From: Amyelois transitella
Taxonomy: Eukaryota > Arthropoda > Insecta > Lepidoptera > Pyralidae
Length of the DNA: 64,000 nucleotides
Assembly (NCBI RefSeq): GCF_032362555.1
Contig: NC_083532.1
Span: 3,299,001-3,363,000, forward strand
Direction of reading: 5' to 3'
Position numbers and translations under genes: made by a program. A model generated the notes under the pieces. The model did no database searches and was not told where the DNA came from. It saw nothing but the letters and a program-made list of their open reading frames with translations. Of this stretch, positions 10,089 through 22,115 are shown in pieces. Every line of letters begins with the position of its first letter. The stretch's first letter is position 1.

Positions 10089-13000
10089 TTATAGTTTGAA
10101 CCTTATCGGTGGCTTTACTGTCCTACCTCTACTGGTGGTACGTATTACAGGCGTGGGTAAAAGCGGGGTATTGTTTTTGTGTGTCACTTTACTAGTGTTG
10201 CTACTTGTTACGTCTGTTTCTTCGGAATTTGTATAAGTGTTTTGTTCGTCTAAAATGTAAGCGGGCTTCAACCTGTCAATTGATATGTTAATTTTTCTAT
10301 TTGGTAAACCTACTTCGAATACCTTATCTCCCCTGCTTATAACGCGGTATGGGCCATCGTAAGTAGGTGACAAAGATTTTTTTAGAACATCATTTCTAAT
10401 AAATACATGCGTACAAGATTTCAAATCGTTGCTTACAAAGGTTTTCCTTGAACCGTGCGACACAAATGGTTGCGGTCGTAATTTACTTACCACATTTCTT
10501 AATTTTTCAATGTAAATATGTTGATTTTGAAAAGCATTATTATTCTCTTGGAAAAATTCCGCTGGGAGTCTAATTGTTTGTCCGTAAACCATTTCTGCCG
10601 CGCTAATTCCTGAATCTGATCTACATGCTGCCCTTAAGCCCAACATTACTGTAGGAAGTTCTTCCGCCCAGTCTGATCTGGTCATTAAGCGTGCAGTTAA
10701 AGCACTTTTTAGCGACCTATGCCATCTCTCTACTAAACCGTTACTCTGAGGGTGGTATGCTGTAGTCCGGATCCTCTCTATTCCCATATATTTCATTAAA
10801 GAATTAAAAATATCACTCTCGAATTGTCTACCTTGATCTGTAGTAATTTTATTTGGGCATCCGAATCGACAAATCCAATTTTCATAAATTACTTTAGATA
10901 CCGTATCTGCTGAAATATCTGTCACTGCAAACGCTTCCGGCCAACGCGAGAAACGGTCAATAATAGTTATGCAATATTTGTAACCTTTCTGAGTCGTAGG
11001 CAATGGTCCCACGATATCAGTGTGAATATGTGAAAACTTTTGACATTCTGAAAAATCTGAAAATGGTGCCATGGTATGTCTAGTGACCTTAGATTTTTGA
11101 CAAGCTATGCAAGACCTTGCCCATAGAGTGATATCATTATTCATGCCGGGCCAAAAAAATCTTTGAGTAATCATCTTTCGTGTGATGCGTATGCCAGGAT
11201 GACTTATGTTGTGAATGTTGTTAAAGACGAGTTTTTTGAATTTGTCAGGAATACAAGGTCTAGCTGTACCTGTTGACATTTCGCAAAATATTTTTTTACT
11301 AATATTGGGCATGGCAATATATCTAAAATTTAAACTTTCATTTGATTGCTGTATAAAATCCTGGCTTTTTTGTGCATTTGCCAATTCCTCGAAATCTATA
11401 GCTGTTGGACTAACGATAGTCTCTATTCTTGATAGGGCGTCCGCAACTGAATTCTCAGGACCTGTGACGTGTTGTATATCGCTTGTAAATTCGCTAATAT
11501 ACATCAACTGCCTTGTTCTCCTAGGGTTTTCTTTGTCCGAACCTAATTTTGTAAAAGCATAAATTAAAGGTTTATGATCAGTAAAAATCGTTAATGTGCG
11601 TCCTTCGACCATATTCCTGAAATGTATTAACGCCATGTAAATTGCAGTTAACTCTTTGTCGTAAGTGCAATAGTTTTTTTGCGCATCTGTAAAGGATTTG
11701 GAAAAATATCCTAAAGGAGCCCATTCACCTTTGACTTTTTGCTGCAAAACTGCTCCCACTGCAAAATCTGACGCGTCCGTCATGAGTGCTAAAGGTGCAT
11801 TCACGCTGGGATGAGATAAAGTAACGGCGCCTTGTAGGCTTACCTTACATTTCTCAAATGCCTCTGTACTCTTGTTGTTCCAAATGATTATCGACTTATC
11901 TTTCTTCTTGGCGTTATGCAGGTACTTGTTGAGCTCTGCTTGATGAGTCGCTGCATGAGGGAGGTGCGGTCTGTAAAAGTTAAGCATGCCTATAAAGCGT
12001 CTTAACTGCTCAACGTTTACTGGCTTAGGATATTCTGTAATGGTTTTAATTTTTTCTGAGAGTGGTTTTATACCGTCTTTTGCTACCGAATGTCCAAGAT
12101 ATTCAATTTCTGATTGTCCGAATACACATTTATTTAAATTAATTGTTATGCCGAACTCACTAAATTTTCTAAAAATTTTACATAGATGTTCTTTGTGAAT
12201 TATTTCTGAACTCGATGCTAATAAAAGATCATCTAAATAACAAAATAATGCTGACGTGCCATTTTCATTTTCAAAAACTTCATTACCTTTTAGTACGTCG
12301 TTATCCATAAATCTTTGAAACGTTTGTGCCGCATTTCTTAGACCAAAGCTCATTCTAGTAAATTCGAACAAACCAAATGGGGTTGTGATTGCTGTTTTCT
12401 CTATATCCTCCGGTGAAATTGCAATATTGTGATAGGCTCTATTTAAATCTAATTTTGTGAACACTGTTTTACCTGCTAACATATACGTGAAACTATGCAG
12501 TCGTGGAATTGGATAGCGATCAGGCTTAGTCAACGCGTTAAGCGCTCTGTAATCTCCGCAAGGTCTGAGTTGTCCATCCTTTTTAGGTACTATGTGTAAT
12601 GGACTAGCCCACTCCCCGTTTCCTGGCCTACATATACCTAGCTCTTGCATTAAACGAAATTCCTCTTTAACCTTTATCTGTCTATCTGGAGGTAGAGGTC
12701 TTGGACGTGCACTTACCGGATGACCAGATGTAACAATGCGATGACAAACTGAATGCGTAGGATTATCTTTAAATGACATAGGTCTAGTGATCTCAGGGAA
12801 TTTTTCTAAAATATTTTTAAACGGATGATTACCTTGTATGCTTGTAATTGACGGCTCCACTTGACTGACGATGGACCCCACCGCGCATAACGAAGTTATA
12901 GTATCCAATAGCTTTTTATTGTATAAATCTACCGTTAATTTAAAATGTTCTAAAAAATCTGCACCTAATATTGCTTGCTTCACATCACAAATAATAAAAG

Positions 13001-13298
13001 ACCAGCTAAATGCTCTACGCAAACCAAAATTTAAGCTTAAAGTTTTTACACCGTAAGTCTTTATCACTGAATTGTTAGCCGCGAATAATTTGTACGCACT
13101 TTCTACACTTTCACTTCTAAAACGGCTCACCGGTAAAACGGAAACATTAGCACCTGTGTCCACTAGAAATTGCAACCCTGAAAAACGATCTCTCACACAT
13201 AGCCGATGGTTCCCCACTCTCTCCATGCAATCTCCCACCGAAAAAGACTGCGTGGGCACTAGTTTTCCGAATTTGTGCTGGTACTGTTCTGTTTCCAA
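10089..13298 (-). CDS. Pol polyprotein (protease, RT, RNase H, integrase) of the CsRn1-type element
   Basis: The 1069-residue ORF is intact. An aspartic protease with [12 protein letters not shown] lies near residue 45. The reverse transcriptase has [26 protein letters not shown] and the catalytic [11 protein letters not shown] near residue 354. RNase H shows [16 protein letters not shown] near residue 503. The integrase has an HHCC region ending in CIACQKSK, then the catalytic core with HTDIVGPLP (Asp), [10 protein letters not shown] (Asp) and [11 protein letters not shown] (Glu). The C-terminus is basic. The ORF overlaps the end of gag by 40 bases in the -1 (+2) frame, so a frameshift or internal start is likely. 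No chromodomain was recognised. Confidence 0.95.
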   Translation of the reverse strand: METEQYQHKFGKLVPTQSFSVGDCMERVGNHRLCVRDRFSGLQFLVDTGANVSVLPVSRFRSESVESAYKLFAANNSVIKTYGVKTLSLNFGLRRAFSWSFIICDVKQAILGADFLEHFKLTVDLYNKKLLDTITSLCAVGSIVSQVEPSITSIQGNHPFKNILEKFPEITRPMSFKDNPTHSVCHRIVTSGHPVSARPRPLPPDRQIKVKEEFRLMQELGICRPGNGEWASPLHIVPKKDGQLRPCGDYRALNALTKPDRYPIPRLHSFTYMLAGKTVFTKLDLNRAYHNIAISPEDIEKTAITTPFGLFEFTRMSFGLRNAAQTFQRFMDNDVLKGNEVFENENGTSALFCYLDDLLLASSSEIIHKEHLCKIFRKFSEFGITINLNKCVFGQSEIEYLGHSVAKDGIKPLSEKIKTITEYPKPVNVEQLRRFIGMLNFYRPHLPHAATHQAELNKYLHNAKKKDKSIIIWNNKSTEAFEKCKVSLQGAVTLSHPSVNAPLALMTDASDFAVGAVLQQKVKGEWAPLGYFSKSFTDAQKNYCTYDKELTAIYMALIHFRNMVEGRTLTIFTDHKPLIYAFTKLGSDKENPRRTRQLMYISEFTSDIQHVTGPENSVADALSRIETIVSPTAIDFEELANAQKSQDFIQQSNESLNFRYIAMPNISKKIFCEMSTGTARPCIPDKFKKLVFNNIHNISHPGIRITRKMITQRFFWPGMNNDITLWARSCIACQKSKVTRHTMAPFSDFSECQKFSHIHTDIVGPLPTTQKGYKYCITIIDRFSRWPEAFAVTDISADTVSKVIYENWICRFGCPNKITTDQGRQFESDIFNSLMKYMGIERIRTTAYHPQSNGLVERWHRSLKSALTARLMTRSDWAEELPTVMLGLRAACRSDSGISAAEMVYGQTIRLPAEFFQENNNAFQNQHIYIEKLRNVVSKLRPQPFVSHGSRKTFVSNDLKSCTHVFIRNDVLKKSLSPTYDGPYRVISRGDKVFEVGLPNRKINISIDRLKPAYILDEQNTYTNSEETDVTSSNTSKVTHKNNTPLLPTPVIRTTSRGRTVKPPIRFKL

Positions 13299-14134
13299 TT
13301 ACATGGTTTTTCACAAGACCTGGCGTTACCCCTCCAACGATAATGAAATCTACAGAGCCAATTAGGGTCATCTGGTGTCATTCTCGGCCTTTGCTGTGAG
13401 CGCGAACCTGACCTCCTCCTGTCCCATCTATTGTGTCTTGAAACACTTCGTCCTCTGATTTCATTTACATCATTTTGCAGCGTTTCAAGCTGCAATGCCA
13501 TCTGTCTCAGTTGTCCCACTAAATCCTGTGCAGAGGATGTTTGTGTTGAAGAGACTGCAGCAATCTCATCACTTCTTAGATTTTCCATGATTTTATCGGC
13601 CATCGCAGCCAAATCTTCTAACCTCGTATCCTGAGCCACTGTGAGCACCGTCTTAACTGAGCTAGGTAATCGTGAAATCCATAAACGTTTTAGCGCCTCA
13701 TCTTCCACCTGTGAATTCTTTGCCAACTGCGCCATGCGTCGTAGTAATTGCGACGGTTTCTGAGTCCCCAAATCCATCTCTTTTACTAATTTATTAAATT
13801 GGCATTGTGCACTTTCTTCGTAAGCGACCAACAATCTATTTTTGAGCGTTTCATATTTGTTTTCAGCAGGTGGTGTCATAATTAAATCTCCTACCTGTTG
13901 TATAGCGTCTCTCCCTAGTTTAGCTATAACCATGTTATATTTCGCCATATCTCCTTGTTTCTGTGGTTCCATGACAGCTTCAAATTGCGCAAACCATAAC
14001 CTCGGCATATCCACCCAGAACTCTGGAATCCGCGAAGAAACACTTATGGCCGCTAATTCACTAGACGTACTCGCCATCTGTTCGTTTCCACTAGACGCAC
14101 TTCCACACACATGGGGTGGCACTGGCACAGACAT
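13259..14134 (-). CDS. Gag of the CsRn1-type element
   Basis: Capsid-nucleocapsid protein of 291 residues if the ATG at 14134 is used. The frame stays open into the LTR up to 14227, but those codons come from the LTR and are unlikely to be used. The N-terminal part has the capsid-like stretch [20 protein letters not shown]. The C-terminal part is Arg/Ser-rich and contains [18 protein letters not shown], a Cys-X2-His-X9-Cys-X3-Cys motif. This CHCC arrangement, instead of the retroviral CCHC knuckle, is characteristic of the CsRn1 group. The start codon overlaps the distal end of the primer-binding site, so there is almost no leader between LTR and gag. Confidence 0.9.
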   Translation of the reverse strand: MSVPVPPHVCGSASSGNEQMASTSSELAAISVSSRIPEFWVDMPRLWFAQFEAVMEPQKQGDMAKYNMVIAKLGRDAIQQVGDLIMTPPAENKYETLKNRLLVAYEESAQCQFNKLVKEMDLGTQKPSQLLRRMAQLAKNSQVEDEALKRLWISRLPSSVKTVLTVAQDTRLEDLAAMADKIMENLRSDEIAAVSSTQTSSAQDLVGQLRQMALQLETLQNDVNEIRGRSVSRHNRWDRRRSGSRSQQRPRMTPDDPNWLCRFHYRWRGNARSCEKPCNWKQNSTSTNSEN

Positions 14135-14150
14135 CACGTCGGGGTCACCA
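14133..14150 (-). other. Primer-binding site, tRNA-Trp
   Basis: One base inside the 5' LTR the minus strand reads TGGTGACCCCGACGTGAT. This 18-base sequence is complementary to the 3' end of tRNA-Trp including CCA. It primes minus-strand DNA synthesis. Confidence 0.88.
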
Positions 14151-14151
14151 A

Positions 14152-14348
14152 TGTAGGATTGTATAATAATGTATGTGATATTTAATAAAAGATATTGTTC
14201 GCTCCAGAGTTTATTGTTTAAAAGCACAACTTAACATACGAGTTTAAAAGATACACGACCGTACAGTAAAATTAATAATTGGAACTAGCTAACTAACGCT
14301 GCGCGTCTGCCTAGGACGCTGCATCAGCTAAACGTTAGGGTCGCTACA
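14152..14348 (-). repeat. 5' LTR of the CsRn1-type element
   Basis: It is identical by eye to the copy at 8632-8828 over all 197 bp. It should hold the promoter for the minus-strand transcript. Confidence 0.95.
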
Positions 14349-14548
14349 CCATATTAACCTGTATTAATGATGGAATTCAGATTCAAATAGTGACAGGTTG
14401 CCAGTACATCGCCTTAAAAACCCCTTTACGAAATAGTACCTTCTTACCTTTTTTTAGCAAGCTCGTCGAATTAGCAGGTGACTCTTATTTTTATTTACTT
14501 TAAAGTTTTTATTATTAAAAAAAACTGTTTTCCTTAGATAGATAGATA

Positions 14549-14812
14549 CATATCATCACGTCTATATCCCTCACGTCCTATCCCCGGCGTAGACAGAGCC
14601 AACAGTCTTGAAAAGACTGAAAGACCACGTAGGTACTGTTTGGCTTATTGATAGAATTGAGATTCAAATAGTGACAAGTTGCTAGCCTATCGCCTAAAAG
14701 AAGAATCCCAAGTTTATAAACCAATCCCTTATTCACCTTTTACGACATCCGTGGGAAAGAGATGGAGTGGTCCTATTCTTTTTACTATCGGTGTCGGGTC
14801 ACCAAACGGCAT
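14549..14812 (-). repeat. Near full-length (TATG)-tailed SINE
   Basis: Minus-oriented copy with a small insertion near its 3' end (an extra CCTCACGTCCTATCC-like segment). It runs from the hairpin-like GTGCCG-type start to CACGTCTATATCCC on the plus strand. Confidence 0.75.
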
Positions 14813-14871
14813 AGATACATTGCACACATATCTTATAAACTTAAAAATATTAACTTAACTCTTGACTTAAC

Positions 14872-15051
14872 TCTGGTAAAGGGTCAGGTCAAAAGTACCC
14901 AAAACCGCCGAGCTTGCATGAAGAGAGTTATGAATGTGGATGAAGCGAAGGAAATATGCAGAGATCGTGGCAAGTGGAAAGAGATAGTCTCTGCCTACCC
15001 CTCCGGGAAAGAGGCGTGATTTCACGTATGTATGTATGTATGTATGTATGT
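14872..15051 (+). repeat. 3' tail of an RTE-like LINE
   Basis: One frame reads [20 protein letters not shown] and continues through [15 protein letters not shown] to PSGKEA and a stop. The pattern resembles the RT C-terminus of RTE-group LINEs. It ends GCGTGATTTC followed by (GTAT)n. Confidence 0.75.
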
Positions 15052-15281
15052 AACTCTTGACCTGCTCTTACGCCAGGACGTTTCCGATTTGATCAAGGTA
15101 CTTACGTTAGTGAACATCGTGAATAAATGAAATTAATTATCGTCTTTACTACACCCACGACAAGCAATCACTTGTCTTTCATCGCATAATGCCGTCCATC
15201 TTTTTACACTTTTGCTTTGTACTGTCCTGCTTTTGTGTTGTTTGTTGATAGGTAAAGCGTGATATTCAATGTAAAATTATT

Positions 15282-15490
15282 GGTGCCGTGTGGTTCCCGG
15301 CGACAATGCAAAAAAGAATAGGACCACTCCATCTCTTTCCCATGGATGTCGTTAAAGGCCACTAAGGGATAGGCTTACAAACTTGGTATTCTTTTTTTTT
15401 TTATTTAGGTGACAGGTTGGCAACCTGTCATTTTTGCCTGTCGGCTCTGTCTAGCCCGCAAGGGATATAGACGTGATTATTATGTATGTA
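15282..15490 (+). repeat. (TATG)-tailed SINE with internal deletion
   Basis: The start GTGCCGTGTGGTTCCCGG and the 3' end with ATAGACGTGATTATTATG are present, but about 60-80 bases in the middle are missing. Confidence 0.75.
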
Positions 15491-15991
15491 AGTTTTCATT
15501 GGTACTAGTTACAGGATTTTATTCGACTAAGTCGCAAGACAAAATCGTTCGTCAATAGCCGCCTTTATCTGACCCATCGCTCCCACGACCTTATAACCTA
15601 ATCAATCAGCCATATTGTATCATTGTTCGTCTATTGTACTCGAGTGCTGTCATAATTCAATAAATACAAGACAGGATATAGACTGCTCACCGACTCTCTT
15701 TCCCATGGATGTCGTAAAAGGCGACTAAGGGATAGGCTTACAAACTTGATGATTCTTTTTTAGGCGGTGGGCTAGCAACCTGTCACAATTTATATAATCT
15801 AAATTCTATGGCTCTGTCTACCCCGCAAGAGATATAGACGTGACCATATGTATGTATGTATAAGACAGGATATCCTTCGTTTCTTTTTCTTCCGCCTGGC
15901 TTTAGTCCCGATTGCACTCTCACCAGTCTGGAGAGGAGCCCGTATACCCCGGACCCCTCTCCTGTGACCATGGATCCTGGATTGGTGAGGA

Positions 15992-16249
15992 TGTAGCGGG
16001 AGCGATGATTCGGCTCGACCGCCACCAAAGGGAAGATCTTCCGCCAGGCTAGGTGTTATGCCTGGGGAACCGCGGCTCCGACGATATTGTTTCGGAGGTT
16101 GTATATATAGCTCCTATGCGTGAAATCTCTGAAATCGCGATTTAGTTTCTTCGCTGCTATTGGTTGAGCGCTCATCAATGTCTTCGCGATGATTGACAGT
16201 TGTTGTGTGATTTGATGTTGTGACGAGTGGCGTAGAGATGTCGCCACAA
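15992..16249. repeat. Solo LTR-like element, copy 1
   Basis: It starts TGTAGCGGGAGCGATG and ends GTCGCCACA, so it has TG...CA ends. It is nearly the same as 17148-17402. The flanks are AGGA on the left and AGGT on the right, a 4-bp duplication with one change. A TATA-like TATATATA lies inside. At about 5500 the host repeat lacks this block, which supports insertion. No internal retroelement region is present. Confidence 0.65.
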
Positions 16250-16849
16250 GGTTTTTACACGGAGCGACTCCCGTCTAACCTCCTCAACCTGTGCCTGTTA
16301 AAGTAACCCGTATTGGATCGATCATGGTTACAAATCCAGCTGCCTGAATGTGCAGGTTTTCTAACGATGTTTTCTCTAACCGTAAGGGCATCGGTTAGCA
16401 ATCAAACTAATATACTATAACTCAGAAAAGAGTCATTGGTGCATATGGCCATGGTAAGATTCAAAATTCAAAAATTTTATTCATTATTATAGGAACTTCA
16501 TATCTCTTAATAATTGTCAAATCTGTTGGTTTCACAACATTGGTTGACGTCAAATAAATTACTTAAAACGAAGTTTACTGCCGCTTTCAAGGCGTCAGTG
16601 CAGAAGAAGCGGTAACAAACTGCACTGCAGCATTTTCTTCAACAACGTCAACTTCACAACTATATTTTAACCTGTAAGTACCTTTTATGCGCATCATGCA
16701 ATGAAATCTTGCACCTGACGCTCTCAAAACAATTCTTTAGTCTTCTTTTTCTCCTGGATTCCCGGTCTCCTCCTCACCTCTCCGGAGAGGAGCACCAGGT
16801 GCGCCTCATGACCATTATCCTGGATTAGACCCTGAACAGAACTTTACTC

Positions 16850-17110
16850 ATACATACATACATATGATCACGACTATATCCCTAGTGGGATAGACAGAGC
16901 CACCAGTCTTGAAAAGACTGAAAGGCCACGCTCAGCTGTTTGGCTTAGTGATAAAATTGAGATTCAAATAGTGACAGGTTGCTAGCCCATCGCCTAAAAG
17001 AGGAATCCCAAGTTTATAAGCCTATCCCTTAGTCGCCTTTTACGACATCCGTGGGAAGAGATGGAGTGGTCCTATTCTTTTTTGTAATGGTGCCGGGAAC
17101 CAAACGGCAC
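16850..17110 (-). repeat. Near full-length (TATG)-tailed SINE
   Basis: Minus-oriented copy bounded by CATACATACATATG-like tail sequence on the left and CCAAACGGCAC on the right. Confidence 0.78.
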
Positions 17111-17147
17111 AGAACTTTACTCACTTAGACTATTAACCTTATTAGGT

Positions 17148-17402
17148 TGTAGCGGGAGCGATGATTCAGCTCGACCGCCACCAAAGGGAAGATCTTCCGC
17201 CAGGCTAGGTGTGTCGCCTGGGGAACCGCGGCTCCGACGATGTCGTGTCGGAGGTTGTATATATAGCTCCAATCCGTGAAATCTCTGAAATCGCGATTTA
17301 GTTTCTTCGCTGCTATTGGTTGAGCGCGTCAATTTCTTCGCGATGATTGACAGTAGTTGTTTGATTGGATGTTGTAACGAGTGGCGTAGAGATGTCGCCA
17401 CA
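17148..17402. repeat. Solo LTR-like element, copy 2
   Basis: It has the same TG...CA ends as copy 1 and perfect AGGT flanks at 17144-17147 and 17403-17406. The short reading frames inside are not genes. The family (BEL/Pao, gypsy or other) cannot be told from the LTR alone. Confidence 0.68.
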
Positions 17403-18762
17403 AGGTGAAGGTTTTTACACAAAACGACTCCTGGCTGACCTCGGCGACCAATCCAGGGGAAACCGACCCATTTAGGATCATACATACATATGGTCACGTC
17501 TATATCCCTTGCGGGGTAGACAGAGCCAAAAGTCTCGAATAGACTGAATGGCCACGTTCAGCTATTTGGCATAATGATTGGATTTAGATTGGATTTAGGA
17601 TCATGGTTAAGAAAACTACTAACTACACAGTTGTATTGGCATTTGGGATTCGAACCCAGGTGTTTTATGAGCAAGAAACCTTATAACCTCTCGTACAACG
17701 ACGCTCTTTGACAACAATATCTGCGGACGAAATTCAACCTGTTTAACATCAGTCTGTATTATGATTTATTTGGTACCAATGAAGCGACCGACATGAGTTG
17801 AAACAAAACTAATGTAAGTACAGAAGAGCTTTTGTAATTTGTGTGATTTCCAGCAAAGAACTAAATAGAATTCTAGAGAAAATCGTACGAAAATCTAGTA
17901 AGTTATTAGTATAAAGAAAATTTGTTTTCATTTTATGAAAAAACTAATATTCCTATTTTTTTTTGTTGCTCCAAGAATTTTCAGAACATAGCCAATGTTT
18001 GACCTAAGACACAATATAATAATAGACTGAGACAGATCATAAGATACATCATTCATGTTACGTCCTTATCCCTTACGGGGTAGGGCCACGGTCAGCTGTT
18101 TAGCTTTATGACAGCAGTTTCCCAGCCCATCGCCTATAATAAGAATCCCAAGTTTATAAGCCTATCCCGTAGTCGCCTCTTACGACATCCATGGAAAATT
18201 TGATAGATTATTCGTTTTTACTTTGGTGCCGGGAACCACACGGCACACAAAACAGAAGATAAACCTCTATAGTGTTGTTATTTTGTAACGAAATGGCTTT
18301 GTCGAATGCCATAGATATTGTAGACGTATTTGAAGCCACAATACTAAGTAATATTTGATGGATCGCTTCTCAAAGATATTAATGTCATGCTGTTTAGAAA
18401 TACATCATGTTTATAAAACATAATCTTTTTAATGTTTTATTAATAGGTACATATATATGTATATACAATCGCATTCTTTCTCGGAGGGTTAATAAGAGGC
18501 TACATCTTTCCTCTTGCCACGATCCCTGCGTTCTTCTTTCTCTGTTCTGTTCTGTTTTGTATGTTTTACTCTTATGGTGCAATAAACAGTTTTATCTATC
18601 TATCTCTTTTTTCGGTTTTGAGTACTCTTGACCTAGCCTTTTCCCAGAAAGTACTCGACTTGGTCAAAGTACCAGTTCCTAGGCTTACCCTTTCAACGTT
18701 TTCTGAATGTGTAGTAGTGGACTGTACTGTGCATTCTCATGTTTTTTTTCACGGTAAAATGC

Positions 18763-19005
18763 CCTATGGTTCCCAGCACTTAAAAATTGGACTACTCTGC
18801 ATCTGTCTCATGGATGTCGTAAAAACTGAATAAGGGAAAGGCTAATAACTTGGAATTCTTCTTGTAGGTGATTGGTTAGAAAACTGTCACTATTTGAAAC
18901 ACAATTCCATCATACAATACAGCTGAACCTGGCCTTTCAGTTTTGTCAAGACTGTAAGCTCTGGCTACCCCACAAGGGGTATAGACGTGATTTTATGAAT
19001 GTATG
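18763..19005 (+). repeat. Near full-length, diverged (TATG)-tailed SINE
   Basis: The start is GGTTCCCAGCAC-like and the copy ends GACGTGATTTTATGAATG. It is diverged by many substitutions, so it is an older copy. Confidence 0.7.
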
Positions 19006-19698
19006 TAAAAGTAATTTGAAAACACAACCTGTATATACAAATCATACAAGTGATATATTATTTTACGTCACGATATTTAGTATCAAGAACGTGCAATGTG
19101 ACCTCACCTTACTACATCTATAAATACAATTGAAGATATTATTGATAGGATAACGTATGCCGTGTGGTTCCCGGCTCTTTAGAATAGGACCACTCCATAT
19201 CATTCCCATGTATAAAGCGATTAAGGGAAAAGCTAATCTTTATATTAACTTCGGATTCCTCTTGAAGGTGATGGGCTAGCAACCTGTCACAGACACACAA
19301 GACTGTTGTCTCTGCCTACCTCGTAAGGGATATAAACGTGTTTATATGTATGTACGTACCTATGTATGAAAATTGTAAAGATGTAGACACGCCAAAAGAA
19401 GACGTGGGTGATCTAAAGATGATTTTCCATTCGGCCACGCTTCCCAATTCACCACAGCTTGTTAAAAATATTAGACATGCTGATTTTGTTATAATAGTTT
19501 TACGGAACCAAAATATAATTGTTCATGTTAAACCATGTACGCTATTATCGATGTACGATTAAGCTATCTATTGTTGGAGTAATCACCATAGTTTTGTGGT
19601 CCTACTGGAAGAAATTTGTTTAGAAATAAGTAGTGCACTTGTACAAAGTTTCTCCTTAGTCTAAGTTCTAGTTGCATTTTTATCCTTATGTACCTGTA

Positions 19699-19951
19699 CA
19701 TACATACATATAATCACGTCCCTTGCGGGATAGACAGAGCCAACAGTCTTGAAAAGACTGAATGGCCACGTTCAGCTATTTGGCTTCATGTTAGAATTGA
19801 GATTCAAATAGAGACAGGTTGCTAGCCTATCGCCTAAAAGAAGACCCCCAAGTTTATAGGCCTATCCCTTAGTCGCCTTTTACGAAATCCATGGGAAAGA
19901 GATGGAGTGGTCTTATTCGTTCCTCTAATGGTGCCGAAAACCTCACGTCAC
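19699..19951 (-). repeat. Near full-length (TATG)-tailed SINE
   Basis: Minus-oriented copy, with a short deletion in the CTATATCCCTTGCGGG region. Confidence 0.75.
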
Positions 19952-20889
19952 TAATTATGTAAATAAATAGTTGAGTGTGTCCAAGAGGAGAATTATGATC
20001 GGAATATTTACGGTTCTAAGACCACGTTCTGCTGGATGGTATAATAATGGAATTGAGATTCAGATTCGTGTGGTTTCCGGCACTTTTAAATAGAACCACT
20101 AAATGAGAAACGAATTTCCCCTGATTGGCCTGGGTCTTGAATGTTTATATATTATAAACTAAAGTATCGTTGAGTTAGTACTTATCTCGTAACACAAGTT
20201 TCGAACTTACTTCGAAGCTAATTCAATCAGTTTAATTTGTCCCGTATTACTCGTATCAGCTGACAAACACTCAGATTTTATTAGCATTGAAGCTTTAGAC
20301 CATATTGTTGGATTTTATAACTAACAGTTGCCTGCGAATTTGCCCGCCTTGTCTCTACAATTTTTTTTACATTTTTGCTTGTAAAAGTCCTATATTTTCG
20401 CGAGAAATAGTAACAAACATACACACATCTACGCATCCTTGAAACTTTCGCTACTAATAAAGGTAGGATAAGATTTTAAAACGAGTTAAATAGTTATTTT
20501 TACGACCAAAGTACAGTCAATCAAAATATCGTTTCAGTTCAATTTTATTTGCCGTAACAGATATGGGAATCACACGCGTGTGGCGGGTACATTCGAGTGC
20601 TAAAGTCAAATATTATTTTATTCTCATTAACTAAAATAAAATAAAATATTTTATTTTAGTAAACTTCCTACTTATGTATAAAAATTGGTAGGTTCAATTA
20701 AAGGATGTCTTATCTCTCTCTCTCAAAGAAATGGACAAGTAGACTCATTAACTTCATTCACAGCCCTAACGTTAACAATTAATAATTATTTCAATTTTAC
20801 TACTAGACCAAGTTAGGCAGAGAATTTCAATTCTGTACTTAGCTACGTCGAATTTTTCACTTAAATCAATTCAATTAACACATTCATTC

Positions 20890-21130
20890 ATATAATCACG
20901 CCTATATCCCTAGCGGGGTAGACAGAGGCAACAGTTTTGAAAGACCGACAGGCCATGTTCAGCCTCATGATAGAATTGAGATTCAAATAGTGACAAGTTG
21001 CTAGTCCATCGCCTATAACAAGAATTCCATGTTTATAAGCCTATCCCTAAGTCGCCTTTTACGACATGCATGGGAAAGAGATGTCGTGGGCCTATTCTTT
21101 TTATATCGGTGCCGGGAACCAAACGGCACT
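20890..21130 (-). repeat. Near full-length (TATG)-tailed SINE
   Basis: Minus-oriented copy running from TATAATCACGCCTATATCCC to GGGAACCAAACGGCAC. Confidence 0.75.
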
Positions 21131-22048
21131 GATGATAAAACAGTTATTGCTAAGACTTTTCTCCACACCTGTACCTCCAATCAAATGATCTCATCGTAGT
21201 AAACTTGGACCGCGATCGGCTATTATAACAATTAACAAGTCTTTTGTTAAATAATCGATTCGAAATGCCATTCAATCGCTATTGGGGTTCCCTAGACTTA
21301 ACTCGAATCATTTTCCCGATACATATAACTTGGGATTTCCAAGGCAAGAGTGAATAGGCACTATTAATAGCTTGCGTGCACCAGGCCTTATTTTGCTTGC
21401 TATAGACACTTAGGCAGTTTGAGTAATAATACAGAACTGCATACTTAAATAATAGGTACTAAAAATAAAAAAAAATTGGGAAATCCTCCCTCAATTATGA
21501 AAACACATAAGGAAACATGCCAAATTTCACGATTTTAGACCCAGCGGTTTTGGCTGTGCGCTGTCTGTCCGTTTGTCTGTCCGAAGTTTTATTTTTGTAT
21601 TATTAGGTATATAGATGTTTATAAATAGATGGGACTAATTTCAATAGTTTATTTTGAAGGTATTTAACCCTAGGTAGCCGCTTGTAGAATCCTAAGTTAA
21701 TCCTAGTATGATGTCGAAACAAAAGGTACTTTTATAATTATACAAAAAAATTTAAAAATACCATACGGAACCTAAGAAAAATATGAGCATGTCTTCCAAT
21801 GCGGCAACTCAAAAAGATATTAATGACGTGTGTCTACCCGTCCACAATCACCGCACAATAACTAAGAATACAAAGATACAATGAGGAGGACTAATGGACG
21901 AGTTGCGAATGGACACCCTATTACACCGTACTGTAATTCTATAAGATCTGAAACTAGGTAGGTAAATAAAATAAAATAAAAAATCTAATTCTTAAATCTC
22001 TTAAATAAATAATAATTAATCGAATAAGAGGCGTCCTGCGGCGACGTT

Positions 22049-22115
22049 TTTATCGCGCGAAAAACTATCGCTGTCCCGTTTTAAGTCATAAGAAAATGCG
22101 GAACAGCGATAGTAT
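22049..22115. repeat. Palindromic MITE, copy 1
   Basis: The arms ATCGCGCGAAAAACTATCGC and its partial inverse GCGATAGT surround a short spacer. Copies are also at 37712-37790 and 41224-41312. The element could fold into a hairpin. Confidence 0.6.

Larger units (their letters stand above)
8632..14348 (-). mobile_element. Complete Ty3/gypsy LTR retrotransposon, CsRn1/Kabuki type
   Basis: The 5717-bp element is transcribed on the minus strand and is bounded by two LTRs that look identical base for base. A 5-bp target duplication, CCATA, lies at 8627-8631 and 14349-14353. Inside are a primer site matching the 3' end of tRNA-Trp, gag, pol with protease, RT, RNase H and integrase, a small membrane-protein ORF, and a polypurine tract. 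The tRNA-Trp primer together with the CHCC rather than CCHC zinc motif of gag points to the CsRn1 clade, which includes Bombyx Kabuki. Identical LTRs and open ORFs mean a recent insertion that could still be active. Confidence 0.95.

Noticed and set aside
14135..14227. N-terminal extension of gag into the LTR
   Set aside because: These 31 codons come from LTR sequence that is also present in the 3' LTR; the element RNA start is likely too close for them to be used.
16056..17497. Minus ORFs of 63 and 126 codons
   Set aside because: They lie in the two solo LTR-like blocks and SINE sequence and match no protein feature.
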